Below are positions 33,035 through 40,690 of a stretch of 64,000 nucleotides of DNA, piece by piece (within the stretch, counting starts at the first letter, position 1; each line of letters starts with the position of its first letter). The notes under the pieces were generated by a model that saw only the letters and a program-made list of their open reading frames with translations, searched no databases and had not been told where the DNA came from. The stretch covers positions 1-64,000 of the forward strand of contig NZ_QUEE01000002.1 of the NCBI RefSeq assembly GCF_003477885.1. Reading direction: 5' to 3'. The position numbers and the translations under genes were made by a program. The DNA comes from Lachnotalea sp. AF33-28 (GTDB taxonomy: Bacteria > Bacillota > Clostridia > Lachnospirales > Lachnospiraceae).

Positions 33035-35293
33035 ATGATTACGGAAGCTTACCGCATTGACGGCATGTCCTGCGCCGCGTGTTCCAGCGCGGTGGAGAGA
33101 GTGACCAATAAGATAGACGGTGTCGAGCACAGCGAAGTGAATCTGACTACCGGAAAGATGACCATCACCTATGATGAGAGCAAGGTAACGCGTGAACTGA
33201 TTGAGAGCAAGGTGGAACGGGCCGGCTTTCAGGCATCGCTGATCGAGGCGAAGAAGGAACAGGAGAGCGACCGGGAGATGTTTGAGCAGCAGGAAGAGAA
33301 TCTGTCCCGCACCCGCATCCGGGTGATTGTCAGCATCCTTTTTGCCCTGCCTCTTTTATATCTGTCCATGGGACATATGCTGCCCTTTACCCTGCCCCTC
33401 CCAAAGTTTCTCGAAATGGATTCCCACCCGCTTGCATTTGCGCTGGCGCAGCTGATTTTCACGTTACCGGTTCTGATCTGCGGCAGCCGTTTTTATATAG
33501 TCGGTTTCAAGACGTTATTGAAAGGCCATCCCAATATGGATTCCCTGGTGGCTATCGGTACCGGCAGCGCATTTTTTTACAGCCTTTATATGACGGTTAA
33601 AATTCCGTCGGACCACATGGCGGTGCACAGCCTGTATTACGAATCCGCGGCCGTTGTGGTAACACTTGTCATGCTGGGCAAGTATATGGAGAGCCGCAGC
33701 AAGGGCAAGACTTCCGAAGCGATCCGAAAGCTGATGGAGCTGGCGCCGGATACGGCGCTCCTGATCAGAAACGGGGAAGAGGTTACAGTCCCTACGCAGG
33801 AAGTGGCGGTGGGAGAGCATATCCTCGTTAAACCGGGCAGCCGGGTCCCTCTCGACGGCCTTGTGGTATCGGGCGAAAGCAGCGTGGATGAATCCATGCT
33901 GACCGGAGAGAGCATCCCGGTTGAAAAGAAGACCGGTGATTCCGTCATCGGCGGAAGCATGAATTACAACGGACTCATGGAAATAGAAGTCAGCCATACC
34001 GGCGCCGACACCACATTATCCAAGATAGTGAAACTGGTGGAGGATGCTCAGGGGAGGAAGGCCCCGATCTCTAAGCTGGCGGATACGGTAGCCGGATATT
34101 TTGTCCCGGCCGTCATCCTCATCGCGCTGGTTGCAGCCCTTATGTGGGCCCTGATTGGCGGAAAAGATCTGAATTTTGTGCTGACCGTGTTTGTATCCGT
34201 TCTGGTCATCGCCTGCCCCTGTGCTCTGGGCCTCGCAACTCCCACGGCGATCATGGTGGGAACCGGAGTGGGAGCCAGACATGGCATATTGATTAAGAGC
34301 GGTGAAGCGCTGGAGACCACCCACAAGGTGGATGCCATTGTGCTGGATAAAACAGGCACCATTACGGAAGGAAAGCCGAAAGTAACGGCGGTTTGCAGCT
34401 TCTTTGAGGATATGGACGAGCGGGAATGCCTGCGGCTGGCCGCATCCTGCGAACAGGGTTCCGAACATCCGCTCGCTTCGGCCATCGTGGAAAAAGCGAA
34501 AGAGCAGGGCCTTACATTGGAGAAACCGGAAGCATTTGAAAGCATAACCGGAAAGGGCATCACCGCCGTGCTCGGCGGCAGGGAGATATCCATCGGCAAC
34601 CAAAAGCTGCTCTCATCGCTGGACATAGAGGCGGATGAGGAGATAAAAGGCAGGATCACCCAGTCGGCTGCAAGGGGAGAGACCCCGATGTTATTGGTGG
34701 CAGACCATGTCATAGCCGGGATGATCAGTGTTGCCGACCCGGTTAAAACGACCAGCCGGGAAGCGATCCGTAAACTGAAAGCGCTGGGCATAGAGGTGGC
34801 GATGCTGACCGGAGACAACCGTCTGACAGCGTCCCATATCGCAAAACAGGTGGATGTCACGGAGATTTACGCGGAAGTGCTGCCGGGAGATAAGGCAGGC
34901 ATTGTAGAAAAGTTGCAGAAAGAAGGAAAAACGGTTATGATGGTAGGCGACGGCATCAACGATGCGCCGGCGCTCGCTCAGGCGCAGATCGGCACAGCCA
35001 TCGGAAACGGAAGCGATATTGCTATAGAATCAGCGGACCTGGTGCTGATGAGGGACGATCTGAACGATGTCTACCGCGCCATTCGTTTAAGCAAGGCAAC
35101 GATCCGCAATATTAAGCAGAATCTGTTCTGGGCCTTTTTCTATAACACATTGGGCATACCGGTGGCGGCCGGCATACTCTACCTGTTCGGCGGCCCGCTG
35201 CTCAACCCGATGATCGGCGGTCTGGCTATGTCCCTAAGCTCCGTCTGCGTAGTCAGCAACGCCCTGCGTCTGCGCGGCCTGAAGCTGCACTGA
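33035..35293 (+). CDS. copA: Copper-exporting P1B-type ATPase CopA
   Basis: Pumps Cu(I) out of the cell. 752 residues. One N-terminal heavy-metal domain with GMSCAAC (Cys13, Cys16), eight expected membrane helices, TGES actuator loop (MLTGESIPVE), membrane CPC in IACPCALGLATP, phosphorylation site DKTGT, SEHPL box, and GDGINDAPAL. ATG 33035 follows GAGGGAT; an upstream ATG at 33008 lacks a good SD. It is bracketed by inverted half-copies of the palindromic element. Confidence 0.94.
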   Translation: MITEAYRIDGMSCAACSSAVERVTNKIDGVEHSEVNLTTGKMTITYDESKVTRELIESKVERAGFQASLIEAKKEQESDREMFEQQEENLSRTRIRVIVSILFALPLLYLSMGHMLPFTLPLPKFLEMDSHPLAFALAQLIFTLPVLICGSRFYIVGFKTLLKGHPNMDSLVAIGTGSAFFYSLYMTVKIPSDHMAVHSLYYESAAVVVTLVMLGKYMESRSKGKTSEAIRKLMELAPDTALLIRNGEEVTVPTQEVAVGEHILVKPGSRVPLDGLVVSGESSVDESMLTGESIPVEKKTGDSVIGGSMNYNGLMEIEVSHTGADTTLSKIVKLVEDAQGRKAPISKLADTVAGYFVPAVILIALVAALMWALIGGKDLNFVLTVFVSVLVIACPCALGLATPTAIMVGTGVGARHGILIKSGEALETTHKVDAIVLDKTGTITEGKPKVTAVCSFFEDMDERECLRLAASCEQGSEHPLASAIVEKAKEQGLTLEKPEAFESITGKGITAVLGGREISIGNQKLLSSLDIEADEEIKGRITQSAARGETPMLLVADHVIAGMISVADPVKTTSREAIRKLKALGIEVAMLTGDNRLTASHIAKQVDVTEIYAEVLPGDKAGIVEKLQKEGKTVMMVGDGINDAPALAQAQIGTAIGNGSDIAIESADLVLMRDDLNDVYRAIRLSKATIRNIKQNLFWAFFYNTLGIPVAAGILYLFGGPLLNPMIGGLAMSLSSVCVVSNALRLRGLKLH

Positions 35294-35306
35294 CCGGATG
35301 ATAGGA

Positions 35307-35371
35307 GAGCTCGTCCCAATGAGGGCTATACCCAACTCTTTCATGTGCATGAAGTTTACGCTAACTGTAAC
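35307..35371 (-). repeat. Palindromic element, inverted left half (copy 7)
   Basis: On the minus strand it reads GTTACAGTTAGCG...CCCTCATTGGGACGAG, matching the left half of copies 4 and 5 with a 7-nt deletion near the end. It is opposite in orientation to half-copy 6, and copA lies between. Confidence 0.6.
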
Positions 35372-35450
35372 AAGTACGCCGTCTGCAACTAAACATCATA
35401 TCCCCGCTGCCTGAGAACAGGCGGGCAGGGAGTCACAAAAGGGGGAACCT

Positions 35451-35747
35451 ATGGAAGAATGCAGCTGCTGCAAACACAAACACCGGGAGGAACCGGAGTA
35501 TAAAGATCTGATGAACCGATTAAACCGCATTGAAGGCCAGATCAGAGGCATAAAAGCTATGGTGGAATCCGAACGTTACTGCGTGGATATCCTGACCCAG
35601 GTCCAGGCGGTGGGATCAGCCTTAAACAGCTTCAACAAAGTGCTTCTGGCCACTCACATCAAGACCTGCGTGGTAGAAAACATCAAAAACGGCGATGAAG
35701 AGACCGTAGACGAGCTCTGCGCCGTCATCCAGAAGCTGATGAAGTAA
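35451..35747 (+). CDS. csoR: Copper-sensing repressor CsoR
   Basis: 98 residues. Cu(I) ligands C44, H69 and C73 (ERYCVDIL, ATHIKTC) are in the exact CsoR arrangement; MNRLNRIEGQIRGIKAMV is the family helix. An extra N-terminal CSCCKHKH segment could hold metal. GGGGGAAC precedes the ATG. It likely binds the palindrome before copA and releases it when copper is loaded. Confidence 0.9.
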   Translation: MEECSCCKHKHREEPEYKDLMNRLNRIEGQIRGIKAMVESERYCVDILTQVQAVGSALNSFNKVLLATHIKTCVVENIKNGDEETVDELCAVIQKLMK

Positions 35748-35841
35748 ACCGCCGGGAAAAACGTAAGTGTGCTGATCAGATAACATTCAGCACACCGGAT
35801 ACCATATTAAAATAAAAGATCCGAAAGGAAGGAAAAAAGAC

Positions 35842-36033
35842 ATGAAAACATTCAAAGTACCCGAAATGCACTGTGAACACTGCGTAGCCCGCATCAACAA
35901 AGCCCTGGAAGGCGCCGGCATCTCCCACGAGGTAGACCTGGACAAAAAAACAGTCACCATAACCGATGATACGGAGTCCACGGTCAAAGAAACCGTAGAG
36001 CTCCTGGACGACCTGGGCTTTACGGCAGAGTAG
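35842..36033 (+). CDS. copZ: Copper chaperone CopZ
   Basis: 63 residues, one heavy-metal-associated domain with the metal motif MHCEHC (residues 9-14). It carries Cu(I) to CopA. AAAGGAAGG precedes the ATG. It is the last of the copA-csoR-copZ set and is followed by a strong hairpin. Confidence 0.9.
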   Translation: MKTFKVPEMHCEHCVARINKALEGAGISHEVDLDKKTVTITDDTESTVKETVELLDDLGFTAE

Positions 36034-36036
36034 AGT

Positions 36037-36097
36037 CAAGCCCTGCCGGAAGTATGTTTGAGCGCGTAGCGCGAGTTCTTCCGGCAGGGCTTGTATT
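36037..36097 (+). terminator. Long hairpin after copZ
   Basis: A perfect 16-bp stem (36037-36052 with 36078-36093) with a GCGCG-rich loop, followed by TATTT. Probably terminates the copper genes. The 36098-36243 stretch has no gene that I can support. Confidence 0.65.
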
Positions 36098-36243
36098 TAA
36101 CGAAATTGTATATTATTAGATGTTCTTAAGGGCGGAAACCGTTCGAAACACGACACAGCCGCAGCCGCCTCCTCCACCGGGTCCGCCCCAGGCGCGCTCT
36201 CTGTCTGCCGCTATTTTAGGCTAATTAGTTAAGCTAATCAGGA

Positions 36244-37341
36244 TTACACATTGAACCGGAACAGCACCACATCGCCGTCCTGCACCACATAGTCCTTGCC
36301 TTCCAGCCGCACCAATCCTTTATCCCTGGCTGCCGCGTAGGTACCCGCGTTAAGCAGCTCCTGATAATTGACTACTTCCGCGCGGATAAATCCTCTTTCA
36401 AAGTCCGTATGGATCTTGCCCGCGGCCTGAGGCGCTTTCGTCCCCTTTTTGATGGTCCAGGCGCGTGTTTCCTGCTCGCCTGCGGTGAGATAACTGATCA
36501 GACCCAGGATCCGGTAGCTGGCGGCGATCAGTTTATCCAGTCCGGATTCCGAAAGCCCCAGATCCTCCAGGAACATCTTTTTCTCATCCTCCTCCAGTTC
36601 TGCGATCTCCTGTTCAATCTGTGCACAGATCACGAACACTTCGCTGCCTTCCTCACGGGCATAATTCCTGACGCTTTCCACATAAGGATTGCCGGATGCA
36701 TCGTCGGCCAGATCATCCTCAGACACATTGGCTGCATAAATGACGGGCTTTCCGGTTAACATATTCAGTGACTGGATGAAAGCGGCCTCCTCCTCGTCTG
36801 CGTGAGCGAGGCTCTTAACCGGCCTGCCGTCTTCCAGATGATATTTGAGGCGGCTTAAGGTCTCAAGCTCCTTTGCCAGCGCTTTATCGTTTTTTGCGCC
36901 CTTGGAGGTCTTTGCGATGCGGCGTTCCAGTATTTCCAGATCGGAAAAGATCAGCTCGAGATTGATCGTCTCAATATCCCTTAACGGATTGACACTGCCG
37001 TCCACATGAACAACATTGTCATCTTCAAAGCATCTGACTACATGGACGATCGCATCCACCTCGCGGATATTGGATAAAAACTGGTTGCCGAGCCCTTCCC
37101 CTTTGGAAGCGCCTTTTACAAGACCGGCGATGTCCACAAATTCTATAACAGCCGGAGTGGTTTTTCTGGAATGATACATATCGGTCAGAAGCCCGAGACG
37201 AAAGTCCGGAACTGGCACGATACCTACATTGGGATCAATTGTACAAAAAGGGTAGTTGGCGGATTCTGCGCCTGCCTTGGTTAACGCATTGAACAGGGTG
37301 CTTTTTCCGACATTAGGGAGCCCCACGATACCTAACTTCAT
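36244..37341 (-). CDS. ychF: Redox-regulated ATPase YchF
   Basis: Obg-related P-loop protein that hydrolyses ATP and binds ribosomes. 365 residues. MKLGIVGLPNVGKSTLFNALT holds the P-loop, VDIAGLVKGASKGEGLGNQFL the G3/switch region, and the TGS-like C-terminus includes FERGFIRAEVV. AGGAGG is upstream of the ATG. Leftward gene, divergent from lgt. Confidence 0.96.
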   Translation of the reverse strand: MKLGIVGLPNVGKSTLFNALTKAGAESANYPFCTIDPNVGIVPVPDFRLGLLTDMYHSRKTTPAVIEFVDIAGLVKGASKGEGLGNQFLSNIREVDAIVHVVRCFEDDNVVHVDGSVNPLRDIETINLELIFSDLEILERRIAKTSKGAKNDKALAKELETLSRLKYHLEDGRPVKSLAHADEEEAAFIQSLNMLTGKPVIYAANVSEDDLADDASGNPYVESVRNYAREEGSEVFVICAQIEQEIAELEEDEKKMFLEDLGLSESGLDKLIAASYRILGLISYLTAGEQETRAWTIKKGTKAPQAAGKIHTDFERGFIRAEVVNYQELLNAGTYAAARDKGLVRLEGKDYVVQDGDVVLFRFNV

Positions 37342-37485
37342 GATTGGATTCCTCCTTGAGATTCTTAATCAGAAAGTAGTGTAGCATATTTTCCCCGAAA
37401 ATAAAAGGGATTCTTGCCCCGCTGTCGAATTATATCGAAATTGGAAGGGTCGTTTTATTTGATTTTTGGGGAATATCGGAGTAAA

Positions 37486-38427
37486 ATGTCATTAGCAGCA
37501 GAGGAACCTGTCGTCAGCGGGGAGGCAGGAAACCGCAAGTTGCCGGCAAAGCGGAGGTTTCGCTTAGTGGATATATTATTTGTGAACTTGGGTATCGGTA
37601 TACAGCATTTGCCGAACCACATTACAGTTTTTGGATTTGATATCGCTTTATACGGTATCATCATCGGTATGGGAGCGATTCTCGGATTGATGCTTTCCTG
37701 CCGGGATTTTAAGTCCCGCGGGCAGGATCCCGGGATACTTGTGGATTATATGATTTTCGCCATACTGTTTGCCATTGTCGGCGCCAGGCTTTATTATGTG
37801 ATATTCGCCTGGGACAGCTACCGCAATAATCTGTGGGAGATCTTCAATATAAGGAAGGGCGGCATGGCAATATACGGCGGGATCATTGGGGCGGCGCTGA
37901 CTCTGATTGTGTTTGCCAGAGTAAAGAAGGTCCCTTTTTTCCGGATAGCCGACAGCGCTGTGCTTGGGCTGCTGTTGGGTCAGATGATTGGCAGATGGGG
38001 TAATTTTTTTAACTGCGAAGCATTCGGCGGTTACACGGATAATCTGTTTGCCATGAGAATTCGGATGTCACTGGTAAATCCGTCGATGATCACACAGGAA
38101 CTGTTGGAGCGCCGGATCATAGAGGGCGGTGTGACTTATATTCAGGTGCATCCGACTTTTTTGTATGAATCCATATGGAATGCGGGTGTATTAATATTGC
38201 TGTACCTGTACCGGAAACATAAGCGATTTGAAGGGGAGTTGTTTTGGCTCTATTTCGTCGGTTATGGCATCGGGCGGTTCTGGATAGAGGCGCTTAGGAC
38301 CGATCAGCTGAAATTATTTGCGACCGGCATGGCCGTTTCGCAGCTGCTGTCACTGATTATGGCAGTGGCTGCACTTCTCATAATAATCGTCAACAGAAAA
38401 ATCACAGCAAAGGTGAAAGAAAACTAG
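37486..38427 (+). CDS. lgt: Prolipoprotein diacylglyceryl transferase
   Basis: Adds diacylglycerol to the lipobox Cys of prolipoproteins. 313 residues, seven membrane helices. The Lgt signature is GRWGNFFNCEAFGG; the essential Arg region HPTFLYES and GYGIGRFWIEALRTDQL follow. I chose ATG 37486 (CGGAG upstream); it has about 20 more polar N-terminal residues than most Lgt. The Spo0E-like gene starts at the next base after its stop. Confidence 0.93.
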   Translation: MSLAAEEPVVSGEAGNRKLPAKRRFRLVDILFVNLGIGIQHLPNHITVFGFDIALYGIIIGMGAILGLMLSCRDFKSRGQDPGILVDYMIFAILFAIVGARLYYVIFAWDSYRNNLWEIFNIRKGGMAIYGGIIGAALTLIVFARVKKVPFFRIADSAVLGLLLGQMIGRWGNFFNCEAFGGYTDNLFAMRIRMSLVNPSMITQELLERRIIEGGVTYIQVHPTFLYESIWNAGVLILLYLYRKHKRFEGELFWLYFVGYGIGRFWIEALRTDQLKLFATGMAVSQLLSLIMAVAALLIIIVNRKITAKVKEN

Positions 38428-38589
38428 ATGCACAAAGATAAAAAAATTATGGATATCAAGTGTAAAATTGAGAAAAAGCGCAAAGAGCTGGATAAAGCGA
38501 TCCTTACCCTGCATAAGAGTGCTGAGATACTGGCACTAAGCAAGGAACTCGATCTGCTGATTGAGGAGTACTATGAGCTAGCGGAGTAG
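38428..38589 (+). CDS. Spo0E-like aspartyl-phosphate phosphatase
   Basis: A 53-residue protein: MHKDKKIMDIKCKIEKKRKE, a turn, then LSKELDLLIEEYYELAE. The Spo0E family motif is S-x-x-L-D-x-x-I-x-x-Y, present here as SKELDLLIEEY. Such proteins dephosphorylate Spo0A~P and delay sporulation. The two-helix size is normal. The ATG abuts the lgt stop codon, and AAAGGTG lies 11-12 nt upstream within lgt. It is co-transcribed with lgt, and a terminator follows. Confidence 0.7.
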   Translation: MHKDKKIMDIKCKIEKKRKELDKAILTLHKSAEILALSKELDLLIEEYYELAE

Positions 38590-38669
38590 GCTTTAAACGC
38601 CTTAAGCCGCAGAGACCACAACTGAATAGATATGGCGGAGCCCGTCACGGAAACCGCCGCGTCCTGGGC

Positions 38670-38730
38670 AAAACCCGTAACATTATGTCGAATTTCTGAC
38701 CTATTTGTTACGGGTTTTGTTTTTTATTTA
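38670..38730 (+). terminator. Terminator after lgt and the Spo0E-like gene
   Basis: AAAACCCGTAAC (38670-38681) pairs perfectly with GTTACGGGTTTT (38707-38718), then GTTTTTTATTT. Confidence 0.88.
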
Positions 38731-38748
38731 ATAATCATGAATTTTCTC

Positions 38749-38824
38749 TTGCTATTTCTTAAGAATTATTCTAAAATGGAGGAAAGTAGTGATTTGTGTG
38801 TCAAAGTGGGGGAAAGTGGTGGAA
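38749..38824 (+). promoter_or_regulatory. mraZ promoter and four-repeat MraZ operator
   Basis: TTGCTA (38749-38754) and TAAAAT (38772-38777), 17-nt spacer. Immediately downstream are AAAGTAGTGA (38783), TTTGTGTGTC (38793), AAAGTGGGGG (38803) and AAAGTGGTGG (38813), in exact 10-bp register. This matches the AAAGTG-type tandem boxes bound by MraZ. Confidence 0.8.
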
Positions 38825-38853
38825 ATGATTCAAAAGAAAGGCAGGTGACAGCG

Positions 38854-39285
38854 GTGAACACATTCATGGGACAGTATACCCATTCGATTGATCCGAAGGG
38901 CAGACTGATCATGCCATCCAAATTCCGTGAATGTCTGGGAGAATCCTTTGTAGTATCCCAGGGACTGGATCACTGTCTGTTTGTTTATACCGATGAAGGC
39001 TGGGAACAGCTGGCGGAGAAACTTAAAAGCCTGCCCCTTACGAACCCCAATGCGCGTAAATTCACCCGTTTCCTGCTGGGAAGCGCCACCGTCTGCGAGG
39101 TGGACAAGCAGGGAAGAATACTGCTGCCGGCTCATTTAAGAGAGTTTGCAAAACTGGATAAGGATGTTGTGCTGGTCGGCGTTGGCTCCCGCGTTGAGAT
39201 ATGGGACAAGGATACCTGGACCAATGCCAGCGTATATGACGACATGGAAGAAGTCGCAGAAAATATGGAGGGACTGGGAATCTGA
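38854..39285 (+). CDS. mraZ: Transcriptional regulator MraZ
   Basis: 143 residues, two SpoVT/AbrB-like halves: YTHSIDPKGRLIMPSKFRE and CEVDKQGRILLPAHLREF. It controls the division and cell-wall cluster that it heads. GTG 38854 is chosen because AGGTG lies 7 nt upstream and gives the standard length; the internal ATG at 38866 would shorten the first strand. Likely autoregulated through the repeats at 38783-38822. Confidence 0.93.
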   Translation: MNTFMGQYTHSIDPKGRLIMPSKFRECLGESFVVSQGLDHCLFVYTDEGWEQLAEKLKSLPLTNPNARKFTRFLLGSATVCEVDKQGRILLPAHLREFAKLDKDVVLVGVGSRVEIWDKDTWTNASVYDDMEEVAENMEGLGI

Positions 39286-40220
39286 TGGAGTTTGAGCACA
39301 CTTCCGTACTACTTTTAGAAACGGTGGATAACCTGAACATCCGGCCGGACGGGATTTATGTGGACGGCACACTGGGAGGAGGCGGACATGCCTCTGAAGT
39401 ATGCAGAAGGCTGGGGGAAAGAGGCCGGTTGATCGGCATAGACCAGGATGAGGACGCAATAAGAGCTGCGGGTGAGAGACTGTCGCCCTATGCAAACCGC
39501 GTGACCATCGTAAGAAGCAACTACGAGAACATGGATCAGGTATTAAAGGAACTGGATATCCAAAAGGTGGACGGCATCATGCTGGATCTGGGTGTATCCT
39601 CGTATCAGCTGGATACGGCGCAGAGAGGTTTTTCCTATAAAGAAGACGCTCCTCTGGATATGCGCATGGATCAGAGAAATGCAGTCACCGCCAGGGATAT
39701 TGTCAATACTTACAGCGAGATGGAGCTGTACCGTATCATCAGAGATTACGGAGAAGATAAATTTGCAAAGAATATTGCCAAGCACATCGTGCAGGCGAGA
39801 CAGAGCAAAGAGATTGAAACTACGGGTGAGCTGGTGGAGGTCATAAAGACTGCAATACCCGCCAGGGTACGGTTTGCCGGCGGACACCCGGCTAAAAAGA
39901 CATTTCAGGCGATCCGGATAGAGCTCAACAGAGAGCTCACGGTGCTGGATAATTCGATCGACCGGATGATTGAGCTGTTAAATCCGAAAGGAAGGCTGTG
40001 TATCATCACGTTTCATTCGCTGGAAGACCGTATCGTAAAAAACGGGTTCCGCAAAAATGAAAATCCCTGTACCTGTCCTCCGGAATTTCCGGTTTGTGTC
40101 TGCGGCAAGGTGAGCAGGGGGAAAATACTTACGAGAAAACCGATTCTGCCAAGCGGGCAGGAAATGGAGGCCAACAAAAGATCAAAAAGTGCGAAACTAA
40201 GAGTGTTTGAGAGAGTTTAG
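39285..40220 (+). CDS. rsmH: 16S rRNA (cytosine1402-N4)-methyltransferase
   Basis: SAM-dependent enzyme modifying the P-site region of 16S rRNA. 311 residues. EHTSVLLLETVDNL, YVDGTLGGGGHA (SAM loop), LDLGVSSYQLD, MDQRNAVTA and ITFHSLEDRIVK are signatures. Its ATG overlaps the mraZ stop by one base. Confidence 0.96.
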   Translation: MEFEHTSVLLLETVDNLNIRPDGIYVDGTLGGGGHASEVCRRLGERGRLIGIDQDEDAIRAAGERLSPYANRVTIVRSNYENMDQVLKELDIQKVDGIMLDLGVSSYQLDTAQRGFSYKEDAPLDMRMDQRNAVTARDIVNTYSEMELYRIIRDYGEDKFAKNIAKHIVQARQSKEIETTGELVEVIKTAIPARVRFAGGHPAKKTFQAIRIELNRELTVLDNSIDRMIELLNPKGRLCIITFHSLEDRIVKNGFRKNENPCTCPPEFPVCVCGKVSRGKILTRKPILPSGQEMEANKRSKSAKLRVFERV

Positions 40221-40234
40221 GGAGGAATTATAGC

Positions 40235-40690
40235 ATGGCGGATAGAAGAAAGACATCAGCATATATTGCGGGAAATACCGTACGCAAAACAGTCGAACAT
40301 GAATATTATCCGATCCACCAAAGAGAAGCGAGAAAGAGCTACCGCGCGAGGCGCAACCGTGATAAAGCCCTGCAGATGACGCTGCCGTATGTGATTGTTC
40401 TGGCGGCCACCTGTATCTGTGTGGTTGGGATGGCTGTAAATTATCTGCAGGTGCGCTCTTCCATCAATACAACGATGAAAGAAGTGGCAAATATGCAGAG
40501 CGAATTGCTGGATCTGAAGGACAGCAATGACACAATCGAGGGGGAAATCAATAAGAGTATTGATTTGAACCACATCTATGATGTGGCGACAAACGAATTG
40601 GGCATGGTTTACGCCAGCGAGGACCAGATTGTGCATTACGAGAAATCAGAGAGGGAGTATGTACGGCAGAATGAAGACATCCCGGAATAA
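40235..40690 (+). CDS. ftsL: Cell division protein FtsL-like
   Basis: 151 residues. A basic cytoplasmic region (1-48), one membrane helix (about 49-70) and an extracytoplasmic coiled coil (VANMQSELLDLKDSNDTIEGEI). This is FtsL architecture: it bridges FtsQ/DivIB and FtsB/DivIC and activates septal synthesis. Position after rsmH supports the call more than sequence does. GGGAGGAATT precedes the ATG. The end overlaps the next gene. Confidence 0.8.
   Translation: MADRRKTSAYIAGNTVRKTVEHEYYPIHQREARKSYRARRNRDKALQMTLPYVIVLAATCICVVGMAVNYLQVRSSINTTMKEVANMQSELLDLKDSNDTIEGEINKSIDLNHIYDVATNELGMVYASEDQIVHYEKSEREYVRQNEDIPE

Noticed and set aside
36098..36243. Glycine/cysteine-rich minus-strand peptide (GGPGGGGGCGC)
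   Set aside because: No start codon precedes it in frame and it begins right after a stop; possibly a remnant, but not supportable as a gene.
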